64,000 nt of DNA from Sialis fuliginosa (taxonomy: Eukaryota > Arthropoda > Insecta > Megaloptera > Sialidae): assembly GCA_961205875.1 (NCBI GenBank), contig OY540819.1, positions 8,372,501 through 8,436,500 on the forward strand, written 5' to 3'. Both the position numbers and the translations under genes were made by a program. The notes beneath the pieces were generated by a model. It searched no databases and was not told the DNA's origin. It was given only the letters and a program-made list of their open reading frames with translations. How positions within the stretch are numbered: the stretch's first letter is position 1; every line of letters starts with the position of its first letter. Shown here piece by piece: positions 22,536 to 34,899 of this stretch.

Positions 22536-23701
22536 TTAGAAAGATTTTAATTTGATTATTTCTTAGCAAATTAATTATTTACAATTCCATAAAAAGTGAA
22601 AAAAAAATTTTAATAAAAAAAGAAAGTAAAAAATCATAATCGATATATTTAGTCGTTCTGACTACAGAAAGTCTGTAGTGTAAAATGTTACAAGCATTGC
22701 ACAATGTTGCTTACACAGTTATAACTCTAATTTGATCTGCGGTTGTGTTTTTAAAACCCTACAAATGAGAAGTGGATTAGGGTGAATAGAAAAGCGATTA
22801 ACTTTCCCAAGGCGATGAAAAGAACGCGCAGTCAAAGCGACCGTTTTTGCAAATTAAACATTTGCGTGCGTCTTGTACATACTCGACGTGCTACGGGTTT
22901 AAATAAAGAGAGAAACACAGTGGTATACTATGGAAAATGTAAAGGGGTAAATTAAAAATTAATTCTGATAAAAATTAAAAATAAAATTGTAAAAATTTAT
23001 TTTAGGTACAAAAATTAACAAATTTTAGCAAAGAAATAAATTCCACATATAAAAATTAATAGATATCCGGATTAACTTCTCAAATTTTACTTAAAAATAA
23101 CGTATTGCATTTACAAAGTGTAAAAACAGCCTAATTTGTTTAACTTTTCAAGATTCATATCTGTTTAATCCGGAATTTTACATGAAGATATGCTTCCCAC
23201 CACCCACCCTTTTTTGACCCCAAAAAACACAAACAAAGTATAATAAGATTTAGTAAAAAAATTTGTTTTGTATAATTTAAGATGCAAATTAAAACAAATA
23301 AAAAGACCGAAAATATTATATTTTATTTTGTTACAAAAAAATCCTGAAATAAGCTTAAAATTGTAGGTGTCACACCGCACTATCTACAGTCATTTATTTA
23401 ATTTCTGTTCACTTTCTTTACCAAAGTCACTATCTATCTGCCAATTTCTGTTCAATAACAACATAAAACAAAAAAATAGAAATAAAAGTCATAAGTATTG
23501 ATATTGCTGAACCATATTTTTCTAACTTGAATAATTACTATCAACTTTTCAAAATAAAAATAAAATGATAATTAATGTGACCGAAGCCACATAGCCACGA
23601 ATCTACGGTCGGACGCTATAAATTAAAGCATTTTCATTTTTGTAACAGTATTGAAAAATATTTTAATTTTACATATAAAGTTTTTGTTTAATGATTTCTT
23701 A
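22536..23701. other. AT-rich intergenic DNA with a GC-richer patch
   Basis: At 22,790-22,920 there is a patch with ACGCGCAGTCAAAGCG and GCGTGCGTCTTG that has no supporting frame. Nothing else was recognised. Confidence 0.4.
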
Positions 23702-24800
23702 TGGCCGATCTCACCGCTTAACCTTAGCGATTATGGAATACATAAAAATGTAAAATTGTTGCACCAACGATTTAAGTGTTCCTTAAGTCGTAAAGTATCA
23801 CCTAAATTTAAGTCCTAGTCAAAGTGATACTTTAGTTCCACTTAACCTTAAAACTGTACACAAAAATGAATATTGTAAACATTTTTGATAAAATTATTGA
23901 TGGCAATGATGCAGAATTGCAGATATCATAGGTATAATAGTTTATGGCATTTCAAGCCAATTTTATTATAGACTAGCTGGACCCACGCGGCTTCGCTCGC
24001 GTAGACTACGGAATTATTGTTTAGGATTTTTGAAAAATATAGTTTAATTAATTAAGTACAAACACGATTAGTTATTATTGTAATAATAATTTATCAATAC
24101 CTAAATTACCTAACAAAAACGAATCAGAAGAAAAAAGTACAAATAATTTGTGTTCTGTTTAAATTTAAATGTTAATTATTGAAAACAAAATAAACACAAA
24201 CGATCAGCCGAGGGACTCCGAATATCTACCGAGCGTACGCGAATCCAGTCTGATGTACTCGCTTCGATGCGGCACGACACCATACATTTAAGATATTACC
24301 TTTATAAATATATTTTAAGATATTTTCTAAACTATACGACCAAATTGGATGCTGTAAATGGCAAACTATATCTACATTAAGTACTTATGACGATGAAATC
24401 ATTTATTTCAATAAGGATTAATGTTTTGCAGGTCATAAGTCCATGTAAACAAAACCCAAATATTTTATGTTTTCTTTGTAACATAAAAGCAGTCATTGTG
24501 GCTTAAATATAAAAGTTAGACATATCGTGTCGCTGACTTAATTGTAGAACTTTTGATTCTACACAATTCTTTAATACATTATTTTGTTCTATATTGAACG
24601 GTTTAGGCAGCGTATTACAAAACAGCGCGCCGACGGCAAAATTTTTTCCGACTTGATTTACTATTATCGTCACTGCTTTGTTGTTATGTTACCGAACGTA
24701 AAAAAATATAGCCTATAACCTGGCCAGAGAACGTACCTATGAATTAAAAAAAAAACTCGTAAATCGGATAAGTGGTTCTCCAGTGATAAGGTAACTAACG

Positions 24801-24838
<38 letters not shown>

Positions 24839-25099
24839 GAGACGTTGAGCTTTATATATATTAAGGATATAACTAACCATTTTCATGATATGTCAAAATT
24901 AATCTTTTTAAAACTGTTCCGTTTAACAAAGCCTCCAGTGTTAGCTTTGATAGTTCGTTTGAAAAATAGACTTAAAACTAATATAAAAAATAACAAAAAT
25001 TATAATACTTTGAAATTTCATATAAAATTTAGGTTCAACTTAAGACTAAGGAACACTTTGCTAAGGAACAGAAATAAGTTTGAGCGGTGAGACCGGGCA
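23702..25099. mobile_element. PIF/Harbinger-type element, TSD TTA, containing a non-LTR insertion
   Basis: The left end is TGGCCGATCTCACCGCTTAA and the right end TTTGAGCGGTGAGACCGGGCA, imperfect inverted repeats that continue inward (GTGTTCCTTAAGT / CTAAGGAACACTTTG). TTA flanks both sides (23,699-23,701 and 25,100-25,102). Most of the interior is a later non-LTR insertion at 23,971-24,866. The short plus-strand frame at 24,845-25,090 is a composite of both repeats. Confidence 0.7.
23971..24866 (+). mobile_element. 3' region of an RTE-like non-LTR retrotransposon
   Basis: It begins GACTAGCTGGACCCACGCGG and ends with a GACA microsatellite (24,801-24,838) followed by GAGCTTTATATATATTAAGG, the layout of insect RTE-like 3' tails that the family prefers (from memory). 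It contains ACAAAACAGCGCGCCGACGG and TGGCCAGAGAACGTACC. No reverse transcriptase frame is left, so it is 5'-truncated or only a 3' UTR. Confidence 0.55.
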
Positions 25100-25102
25100 T
25101 TA

Positions 25103-26219
25103 ATGTCTTATATTTGTACAGCGTGACGTCACTGCAATACGTTCATTCAGTGAGTTTTACATTTCTATACTAAATGAAGTCGTGGTTTGTTTCCATACAA
25201 ACTCCAATTTGCAAAAAGGTCCTGTAATGACCACTAATGGACGTAGCTTATATGTGAGTTTATGCTTTTTGATCTTCGGTTTTTACAGAGGAGACATTTA
25301 TAATAACTTAATGGTAGTTATTTAACCCTTTACTAATCATTTTATAAATTTATGTATATAAAAAAGTAATAGAGAAATCTGTATTTACCTATTAACAACA
25401 ACAAATATGTTAAACCCTTTCTTGGTATTTTTTATAACAATTATTTAGTTATAGTTTAGTCAAAATCAAACAGAAATAAATATACTAAAACAATTTAGAA
25501 TTCATATTAGTTAAAATAATTAGACAAATATTTGTGAAAGTAAAATCAATTAAGAACATAAATTAAAACAGAATAATTAATTGATTTTTATTTATTTAAT
25601 TAAATAAAATGTTAGCATTGACTGGTATTGCATTAAAATAAAACATAGAATATAAAAATAATAATTAGGCAAACTGATTTGAATCAAAACAAAAAAACGA
25701 AATTCAAATGCACGCGAACGGTGGTTTATTAATTATTTGGTGTTTATTTGATACTAATTAAAATAGATAAGTTGGCAGGAAATCTTAATAATTAATTTAT
25801 AATGTATGCAGTTTTTTACAGGCTACATTCTAAAAACGAATTCAACATTTTTATTAATCTATAGTCAGATCAATTTATATTTTTCTCTATTTAATGCTAA
25901 ATCACTGAAAACGTGTATACAAAGTGAGTAAATAGTGCGTATTTCTCTTCAATATCTTCTCCTTTTTAAGAATTAGAGACAATATTCAAATAAATGGTAT
26001 TATAAATAAAAATGTGCATCCATTTTTTTTTTTTTGAGAAATCATTTTGGGTTTAATTTTGGAGATTTATTCTTGCGTTTTGGTGTATTACTCTGTATAG
26101 ACCTTTTTAAAAGGAATTAAATTAATTAACACTTAAAAAAAATCCTAAAAATAGTGAAAAGTAATAATAATTAAATTTAATATTATGTTTTTCTTTCTTA
26201 AAAAGTTTTTTTAGCTTGG
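25103..26219. other. AT-rich intergenic DNA, nothing recognised
   Basis: A TGACGTCA word near 25,124 is isolated. No gene or element ends were found. Confidence 0.5.
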
Positions 26220-26900
26220 CACCGACTTCAAAAACTGTTAAATTTAATTATTATATACTTTTCAATGTTTTAATGATTTTTTAAAGTTTTTTCCCGCTTT
26301 CGAGTGGCATATCTCAAAAGTCCATGGTCAGTTTTTGATAAAATTTATATGGTACCACCTCGGGAGTATACTTTTTTAAACAAACGAAAAAACGTCCAAA
26401 TCTGGGGACATTTGTCTGAGTTATGCCCGAACATACAGTACAGGCCAAAAGTTTGAATACACCTAAAGAAAAAACAATTTTTTGTTTATTTGATTATTTC
26501 ACGAAATCAACTTACTTTATTCACATAAGTTTATTGTGTTTAACAAATGTAGTTTAGACATTTTTTTGGTTATTATTAATGTATTTTATAGAAATAAAAT
26601 CAATTTTGATATGATAATGTTACTTTAACCGATTTTCATAAAAATACCCACCATTTTTATTAATGATTTCGGCGCAAATATTTGGTATTATTTGAAAAGT
26701 GGTGGTGACTCAGTGATGGTTTGGGGCTGCTTCAGATGCGTGGGACAACATACAACCACATACATTACAAAAACTTGTTGAAAGAATGCCAAAAATCATT
26801 AAAGCAAAAGATGGTCATTTTCAAAATTAGGTGTGTTCAAACTTTTGGCCTGTACTGTATATAAAAATTGAATTGAGAATCTCCTCCTTTTTTGAAGTCA
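26220..26900. repeat. Dispersed repeat, copy B, interrupted by a Tc1 element
   Basis: It matches 420-600 up to GTTATGCCCGAACATA; the match resumes after the Tc1 insertion as ATATAAAAATTGAATTGAG and ends near TTTTTTGAAGTCAGTTAAAA. The left end has CACCGACTTCAAAAA, a rough inverse of the right end. Confidence 0.65.
26436..26857 (+). mobile_element. Internally deleted Tc1-like transposon, TSD TA
   Basis: The perfect terminal words CAGTACAGGCCAAAAGTTTG and its inverse (CAAACTTTTGGCCTGTACTG) are flanked by TA on both sides. Inside, GGDSVMVWGCF from the catalytic region is joined directly to LQKLVERMPKIIKAKDGHF from the C-terminus, so most of the transposase gene has been deleted. It is inserted in the repeat above and is therefore younger than it. 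Confidence 0.9.
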
Positions 26901-27811
26901 GTTAAAATTCGAGTCACATCACATCATTATTCAACAATAAAAATACCAAAAATCCAGTAAAGCAATATAAAAAAACAATCACCTGAATAAATATTTCCGT
27001 ACGAAACGAACAAAAGTTTCACAATTGTAAAATTATTTAAACCATCACAAACGAAATAAAACCGCGTGTTAATAAGTAACTAAACAACCTCACAAGACAT
27101 CTCCACAACACCTACTACAACGAAACAATTAAAAGATTTATGTAAAGAAGTAAAAGTAAACGATATGCAAATGATTTTCGCTCTGAAAAAATAAGCCAGT
27201 ATGTAAAAACGTAATCAGTGCACCAAATTTAATGAAAAACAGTAATCAAATATGCTCTGATTATTTCTCCTAATTGGTAGATACCAATTAAAATAAGATA
27301 TATATACGCATATAATGTTACTTCCATGATATATTTTATTCAAAAAGTGCAGTCTTTATTGTTAAAATAAATGGTAATTAAGGTTTTTAAATGTACATTT
27401 GCTTTGTCTATGTAAACAATAGTATTTTAAAGTCAAATTTAGATATCAATTATATATAGTTGGTAAGCTTTTTTTAACTGACCATGTAATAGAAAACGTA
27501 CTTAAATTGATTCGTTAAGATTAGGTTGTCGAGAATAAAACAATTTGTAAAGGTTTCTACTAATTTATCAACTAATGTAATTTATGTATCTGTTCTTCTA
27601 GATTTTTTTTTGGAACGGAGTAATGTGTTGTTCAATGTGTTATTATGTTTCATTTTAATAGTTCTTTACTTACTATTCAAAGGTACATTTGAGCCATATG
27701 TTTTCTAATAGACGAACTATTATAGTATAGATCTTAACTATGCTAAAATTAAACTTAATTAAGATAAACGAATAAACTGAAAAAACTATACGGTATGTTT
27801 TCAAAATTAAT
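26901..27811. other. AT-rich intergenic DNA, nothing recognised
   Basis: The plus-strand frame at 27,526-27,708 is hydrophobic by composition only. Confidence 0.5.
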
Positions 27812-28161
27812 GGGAGCGTTCACGTCTGACCAAAAAACGGAACAACGAGCTTTGATTGGTTGATTCATGGAATTTCTAGTGGACTGTACCAGAAATTTAA
27901 TGAATGTCAATTTTTAAACGTGTAAGGAAGTGAGAAAGAAGTAACCAGAATGAGATAGTGTTCTGGCTGAAACGCTCAACATGAAGTGAACATAAAAGTT
28001 TCTTTACGTAGTTTCTATCTCTTTTTGGTTACTTCTTTCTCACTTCCTTACACGCTTAAAAAATTACATTCTTTTAATTTCTGGTACATTCCACCAGAAA
28101 TTCCATGAATCAACCAATCAAAGCTCGTTGTTCCGGTTTTTGGTCAGACGTGAAAGCTCCC
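27812..28161. mobile_element. Foldback MITE with ~135-bp arms
   Basis: GGGAGCGTTCACGTCTGACC at the left is inverted at the right (GGTCAGACGTGAAAGCTCCC), and similarity continues inward through ACAACGAGCTTTGATTGG and GTAAGGAAGTGAGAAAGAAG. AAT lies on both outer sides, a possible 3-bp TSD. There is no coding frame. The superfamily is not assigned. Confidence 0.8.
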
Positions 28162-29034
28162 AATGCTTATTTCAGATAGGTCAGTGGTTGCTAAAGTGTG
28201 CACCGCGGAGACCTGTGGAGTCTTTACAGGGGCACTAAAGAAAAAAAAATTTGTTCAATAATGCAGTTGTTTGACTTATTCATCATAATATGCCAATTAC
28301 AATTTATTCTGGTGTTATACGCGTTTTATATATTTATAATTAGCTATGCTTTGACTGCGAGTCAAAAAAGTTTGGGAACCACTTCTTTTAATCGACATAT
28401 ATTTTGAATTTTTCTATAGTAGAAATTTCGCTGTAAATTTGAATTATCCTACAAATTGAAACACAAAACCTTAAATATATTTTTTGAAATTCTAATGGTA
28501 AAGATCAAAAACCATATTATAGATCATATTTTTTGTAAGTTATGTACATAATGATAGATCAATATGTTTTCTATTTTCGTCGAAGAATAATACATAAAAT
28601 CATATATATCTGCACAAAATTTGTACAGAAAGATCGCAAACGTATTTCTTATTTTTATTACAACGATTTTTATTGCAAATACCATCCTCTATGGAATTCT
28701 GAAATTGGTTGGAGACATATTTTATAGCTTTCTCAATGTATGAAATGTATAATGGTCCATATAACGTATAATATCGTTTTTGACGCGAAAAAATGCTTTA
28801 TGAAGATCATGATAAGAGTTGTTATTATTCTTGTTTACATATAATTTAGGGTAGAAATTTTGAGGTAGGTGGTAGTTACATTATGTATATCAAAGGGAAA
28901 ACCTATAAATACACGTGTAATACATACTACCTTTGAATATTTTGACAACAATCATGGAACAGAAAAAAATTTGTTTTTTCAGTAAAATGAACTTTTTATA
29001 ATTTTTTCCCAAAGAAATAAATTCATTGTAACTA
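28162..29034. other. AT-rich intergenic DNA, nothing recognised
   Basis: Two short plus-strand frames (28,198-28,407; 28,542-28,727) have no known motif and AT-driven composition. Confidence 0.5.
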
Positions 29035-29495
29035 AGGTACTGGCACCAGTTTTGAATAATACCTACTGAATTAAAAATATTTTTGATATTTGATTACTGC
29101 CGTTAACTGTCTTACAGCGTGATTTAATGATAATAGATATATTTTTTTAAAAACAGAGAAAAAATAATTATCACGATTCGGCACACTATCAAGAAAAGTA
29201 TATTTTTATATGTAAATGCTTTACATTTTTTTTTTAATTTTATAACGAATATGTAGTAGTACTTATCATTTTGTAATCATTAGCAAGTGTCCATCACTGC
29301 GTTTTCATTACTGGTTTGACGTTGTCAACAAACAAACTATTTTTGCGGATTTTGGTAATTAAATTGATTTAATAAAGAGTTAGTTAGTTATTTTAGTAGA
29401 AACATGAGTTCATGAGAATTACAAAAAAGTAGCCTACCAATCTCAAAAAACAATATACTTTGCTCTTAAAGCGTTCAAAACTGGTGCCAGTACCT
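29035..29495 (+). mobile_element. Tc1/mariner-type MITE, copy C
   Basis: The TIRs AGGTACTGGCACCAGT and its exact inverse ACTGGTGCCAGTACCT are flanked by TA on both sides. The interior matches the other copies but is shorter, with a deletion around the CGGCCAATAG block. Confidence 0.85.
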
Positions 29496-30368
29496 TATCT
29501 ATTAAAAGAACATAATTATAAATAATAATATTCTCGACAACTTACATATTTTAAATAATTTTTTTCAATTCAAACCGTTTAAAAAATACTATGAAATATT
29601 ACAAATTTCATATGAGTAAACATATTCATAATTTTCTTTAATAATTTTATATAATTATAGAGATTATTACATCTATATACATGAAATAGCTCTTGATACG
29701 TAGAGAATGTTACTGAGAATGGCTACAGAACCCTATCATGTGCGTGCCGAACACGCATTTGGTTGTTTTATTTAAACTAAGAAAATACACAAATATTTTA
29801 ATTTGATACATATAGTTTGGCAAATTTCAAATTAATAAGAGGGACATTATCTATAAATTTAAAAGTTTTATTTATATGCATTTATAAGTACATTTAAACA
29901 AAAATACAACTATTTGAGATTTTATCACTTTTCCGTTTTGGTTTGTTGTTAAACTGCATCGCAATTTTGATGCAAAATGCACGCCCTATTTATTAATAAA
30001 CACAACTGTAATTATATGTACTTTTAATTACTACAAATAATTACTACGTTTTGTTAATATCGGTATGAAAATCATGATCGATTGTAGGCGTTATGAATTA
30101 TTATTATAGTGAAATGTATGAATAGTAAAAGTATCGTATTAGCTTTTTCATTAAAAAATACATAACCGACCAGATGTGACGGTCGCATGACATTATCAAA
30201 TATGCATACGCTTTTTGTGTGCTCTCAAAAATTGTATGGTTTCATTTGATGATATATAATACATGGATACAAAATATATTTTGCATAAGTAGTTTTATCT
30301 CTATTTTTTTAAATATCCTTAGCTTACAGTTTTGAAATATAGAGATTCGTAGTATTTTAGTAGCCCAG
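29496..30368. other. AT-rich intergenic DNA
   Basis: Nothing recognised before the inverted-repeat element that starts around 30,369. Confidence 0.5.
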
Positions 30369-31214
30369 GGCATTAAAATTTCTTTAAAATACCCTGGGTA
30401 ATATTCAAATTTTGCTTTAATACTGCATGAAAGGACTCCGCAGTTTTTGATAGGGAAATGGCTTTCAGTCAATCTCTTTGAAACCAACTGGAAAATATTC
30501 TCTAAATCATCCCGATTAAAAGTCTCAATGGTCGTTCCCGAGGTCTCGCGCAAAAAGCTGTTTTGTACCTAATACTGCAATACAAAAATCGATATAGTAC
30601 AGGATTTCCCAAGTTCAATATTTAATTTATTATAACAAATGGAAGAAAACTTTAAATACAAAAGTTGTCAGGCTAGACAAGCAGCATATTTTTAAAATAG
30701 TTACATTTATATAAAGTGTCCCATAAGTGTGTTACAAATCAAAGTTATATTTTTATGACAACTAATTTTTATTTTACAATTTAATATTTTTAATACTATC
30801 GCTAGTAGCTGGCGCTGACGGCACTACACATACCTTAACATGTTTTATAAAAACTTTATTATAATCCATAAAACAATTTGCTAGAACTTGCAAACTTTAA
30901 CAACATAAAAATCTAGAAATTAAATAAACAAAACGATACATAAAAATGAATTTCTTTGTTCAAAATGTCCTTTACTATATCGATTTTTTATAGCATTATT
31001 AAGTACAAAACAGCTCTTTGTGCGAGACCTCGGGAACTTAGGCGGTTGTGACCATTGAGACTTTTAATCGGGATGATTTAGAGAATATTTTCCAGTTGGT
31101 TTCAAAGAGATTGACTGAAAGCCATTTCCCTATCAAAAACTTTATAATATTTTTTTTAAATAGTGATCCTATTAAAATTTCTTAAAACAACACTGGGTAG
31201 TATTCAAATTTTCA
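30369..31214. repeat. Large inverted duplication around a 350-bp spacer
   Basis: The segment from about 30,369 to 30,607 is repeated inverted at 30,968-31,214; for example GAGACCTCGGGAAC and TTTAATCGGGATGATTTAGA in the right arm match the left arm in inverse. The left arm carries a minus-strand open frame (30,242-30,553) containing TTIETFNRDDLENIFQLVSK and SKRLTESHFPIKNCG, which looks protein-like, but I recognise no family. The right-arm copy of that frame is broken by stops. It may be an inverted duplication of a gene fragment or a foldback element. Confidence 0.55.
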
Positions 31215-32308
31215 AATTAAAAATTTCCACAAAATAGCTGAACCGAATATTATGGTTTTATAATATTTATTTGTTGTTCGTTGTTTGTTTTACATTAATT
31301 AACCAAACGATTAAATATTCACTTAAGATACTGATACTTTGTTGTGAAATTAAAAACATTACACTGCATTTATAAATATGAAAAAACATTCTTAATCTTC
31401 TTAATTATTATATTATTATGTCCAAAAAAACATGTAAGTGTCTCACCAGTTTAATTACATTTAAAATAAGTTCATAAATTATTAAATATGTAAGTTGAGA
31501 TTTTTATCATCTACAGAAACCACATTTTCATTAAAAATAATTTAACAAGAGTTGCTTGGAAATAATTTATTCCGAAGCTAGGCAATCGTTATAAACAGAG
31601 GAAGAAATAAAAGAGTAATATTGTTTTACCAAAAGAAAATTAAAAAATAATAAGAAACATACAGGAAATGATGAAAATAAATTTAAAAAATAATTTAAAT
31701 TATTTTTTTCTGTTTTAAATGTAACTATTATTTTCTTTTCATTCTTTTTGTTACGGGTTATATTTAGAATTGTATTATACGAGAAAAATAATTTTATTTT
31801 CAATAATATTTCCCTATAATAATATAATTTCACATAAAAAAAATTTAATAATATTAATTGTTGATATCATCACAGTGAGGGGGGGGGGGGGTATAAAATT
31901 ACTATTTATAGTCTCTCTTGCTGGCGCTGTTTTAGAATAGAAAAAATAAATAAAAATTAGGTTAAGTTCTACTGATTAAGACCTATATTTTGATGTTTAT
32001 ATATCTGTGGTATCTCCCTGAAATTTGTTTTCCAAAATTTCTACAGATTTGCCTGTAGATCATAACTTTACTTGTATATTTAATTAAAAGTGCAAGTTTC
32101 TAGATTATATAGTTCACGATATGTGTATTTTCCTGTGACGGACGGACGACAAGGGTTGGGGTCAGAGACCTACAGAGCCTTAAAAATAAAAATATTAAAA
32201 TCGTTTCGTTTTTCGAAAATTTTAAGATCTATTACGACTTCCTCAAAAAAAGATAAAATGAATAATATTTAACAGTTTATTTTATTTTACAAGAAATGTA
32301 ATAAAATA
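31215..32308. other. Intergenic DNA with a 13-base G tract and a possible LINE tail
   Basis: A run of thirteen G lies at 31,879-31,891. At about 32,130-32,190 the words GTGACGGACGGACGAC and GGGGTCAGAGACCTACAG resemble 3' tails of insect non-LTR elements, but the evidence is thin. There is no gene. Confidence 0.4.
31879..31891. repeat. Poly-G tract, 13 bases
   Basis: Thirteen consecutive G following CAGTGA, in AT-rich DNA. Confidence 0.95.
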
Positions 32309-32768
32309 AGGTAAAGGCACAAGTTATGGCCACTATAAGAGTAAGTTTTCGTTTTTCGGATTAATTTTTTTGTAATTCTCATGAAAATAACTAATTTGTT
32401 ACTAATAAAACAAGTGATTCTTTATTTAATCAATTTAATTACCAAAGTCCAGAAATACAGTTTGTTTTTTAAATTATAGCCTTTTATTTTGTTCATGTTT
32501 TGAATCGTCAAATTTCAAACAATGTAAAGCAGTTGCTATGATAATATAATAATTAATAAATAAATTACACTAATAATTAGTTTAAATGTTCACCATTTTG
32601 ACACCTATTGGCCAATTGTCATCAAATCACGCTATAAGACAGTTAAATGTATATAGATTAATATTCATAAATGGTAGTAACCAAATATCAACAAATATTT
32701 CTAATTCAGTACATTTAATTAAAAATTTGCCATTACTGGGGTCATATCCAAGACTGGTGCCACTACTA
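32309..32768 (-). mobile_element. Tc1/mariner-type MITE, copy D
   Basis: It is the reverse complement of copies A-C: it begins AGGTAAAGGCACAAGTTATGG and ends near ACTGGTGCCACTACT, with TA on the left. It contains the uninterrupted site AATAATTAGTTTAAA that is the target of the nested insertion at 5,162-5,582. The plus-strand frame here is incidental. Confidence 0.75.
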
Positions 32769-33824
32769 CTCTGATAACAACATCAGTAGGTAATTATTAT
32801 TACAATTTTGTCTCTAGTACTAAATTCTCTTACAGTACAAACGCCCCTTTTAACATATAAACATCACCTATATATTAAGCACAGAAGTGAAATTGCTATA
32901 CTTACTCAAGGTAGTAAAACTGTAATTTTGAATGAAATATAAAATAAATCTGAGGATGTTAATGCATGACTTACCAGTTTTATTTATGCTAATTAATGCG
33001 CATTGTTTTATCATAATTATAAGCTAAACATTATATTTACCAAATTAAGCCATAGCTGCTTTAATACAGACTTATCGTATTTGCTAACCGCGCTATTTAT
33101 TACATTTTCCGGTTTAACCGGAACCTATGTCCTGTATTTTTTGTGGTAGGTTTTTTTATGTTTTAATGTTGAACTAATCACATATTATTGAGATTCACAT
33201 TAAGACATTTCGAATTTATTTTTTTCCCTGTATTTTTGTGGTAGGGTTTTTTATGTTTTAATGTTATACTAATCGCATATTATTGAGATACATATTAAGA
33301 TATTTCGAGTTTGAAATTTTTTTAGAAAGATGGTTTTTTTTAAACTTTGTAAATAGATTAAGTTAAATTTTACAGGGGGAAGAAAATTCAAGGAAAAGCT
33401 TTACTTATTAACAGGCGCTAAATGGGGGCCTCGTGTTATATACTATAGATAAATTATACAAGGAGGTGCCTCTAAGAGATGGCTAGTCAACTATTGCCGA
33501 AGAGCTAAAAAAAATACGTTTCGGGCAACAAGATGTGTAAGTTCGGCCCTGATAAAGATTTTATGCATTTTAACGTTAAAACCGAAATTTGGAAAGTTTG
33601 AAAATTAAACAGACCATATGTGAAAATATATTTAAGATACTTCAATGCGTTCTTCGATAGGTAGTTAATTTAAACTTTATTTTCTTAAATGTATTTTAAT
33701 TTCCTATATTTTAAAATATTTTACAGTTTAAAAAAATAATGATCCATTTTATTCGCCAGCAACAATTCAGGGGTCCTCAAAACGTGTAATTCAATTAATA
33801 AATAATAATATAGTGACGTTAATA
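32769..33824. other. AT-rich intergenic DNA with a local direct repeat
   Basis: TTTTTATGTTTTAATGTT with its neighbours (CCCTGTATTTTTGTGGTAGG, TATTGAGAT) occurs twice, near 33,130-33,210 and 33,225-33,300, as a tandem duplication of about 95 bp. No gene was found. Confidence 0.5.
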
Positions 33825-33955
33825 TATGAAATAAAAACAAATTAATTGTTTAAACGTCAAATTTTTTTAATAATAACCTGATGATGATTCTGTGAATCGA
33901 AAGCTTGCGCGATTAATTTTTGACGTTTAAACAATTTGTTTTTATTTGATAGATA
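33825..33955 (+). repeat. Inverted-repeat element with a decayed hammerhead-like core
   Basis: The arms GTTTAAACGTCAAA and TTTGACGTTTAAAC, with outer ends CAAATT / ATTTG, surround CTGATGA (33,878-33,884), T, the perfect stem GATTC/GAATC with a TGT loop, GAAA (33,899-33,902) and AGCTT. The order matches the motif at 9.9 kb, including a palindrome right after GAA. The bases next to CTGATGA do not pair with those after the palindrome, so stem I is broken at its base and cleavage is unlikely. Confidence 0.45.
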
Positions 33956-34899
33956 GAATAGATACGTATAAAAAAGTAAAATGTACTCGCACATAGATAC
34001 AATAATAATTAAATTATACTCTTACGAGAGAATTATATTCTAAGAAAGTTTTCTTCCGGAAGTTGTCTGTGGTTTTTCTACGTCTTCTTAAATTCATCTT
34101 GAACAGACGTAATTTAATTTGTCTCTTATTATTATGTCTACAAAGTTAATATTAAATATAATACAAAACAGTTTTTTTATACAGCGGTGCTATACTTTAT
34201 AATATTTATTAATGTTCATACTTTGTAATATAAAAATTGGTTTTAGAATTACAAAAAGAAAATGTTGTTTGAATTCTATAGCAGATATTAAAAATTAAAA
34301 CTGTGTTTTGGATATTTGGAGTTTTTCTTAACATATTCATTTATTGATGCGAAGAAGGATAATAGAAAAAGAGTTAGTTTCTGAATGTCTTAAATGTCAA
34401 CAAATTTTCATTTTCTGTAACTTTTATCGAATAAGTACCTATAAAATAGGAATGTAAAAAATTATTTGACTTCTTCAAAATCGTGATGACATCATTATAA
34501 TATTTTATAGTGTGTAACTAATCGTATATTTGTACACTTTTCTATAATTACGAAATAGAAATAATATTATCGATGACTTAAATTTTATTAGCGTGTTAAA
34601 ATATTTTTAAAATTAATAACCAACGATATAATAATGATCTATTGTATTGTAAATATATAAATTACAAAACTTGAAATATTTACATATGGATATTTTTAAA
34701 TTCGATTACAAATATTATATAGAATAAATAACATTTAATGTTCCATAATTCGTTTATTTAATATGTATTTTCTTAGTTTAAAATTAATCAAATTTTAAAT
34801 CGTTTTATTTTGATATATTTTTATTTTTTACTATAAAATATCTAATTCAATTATAATTTAGTCTAAACTAATTCTAGATTCTTAGGTATTCGAGCAGTA
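33956..34899. other. AT-rich intergenic DNA, nothing recognised
   Basis: No coding frame, element end or RNA motif was identified on either strand. Confidence 0.5.
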
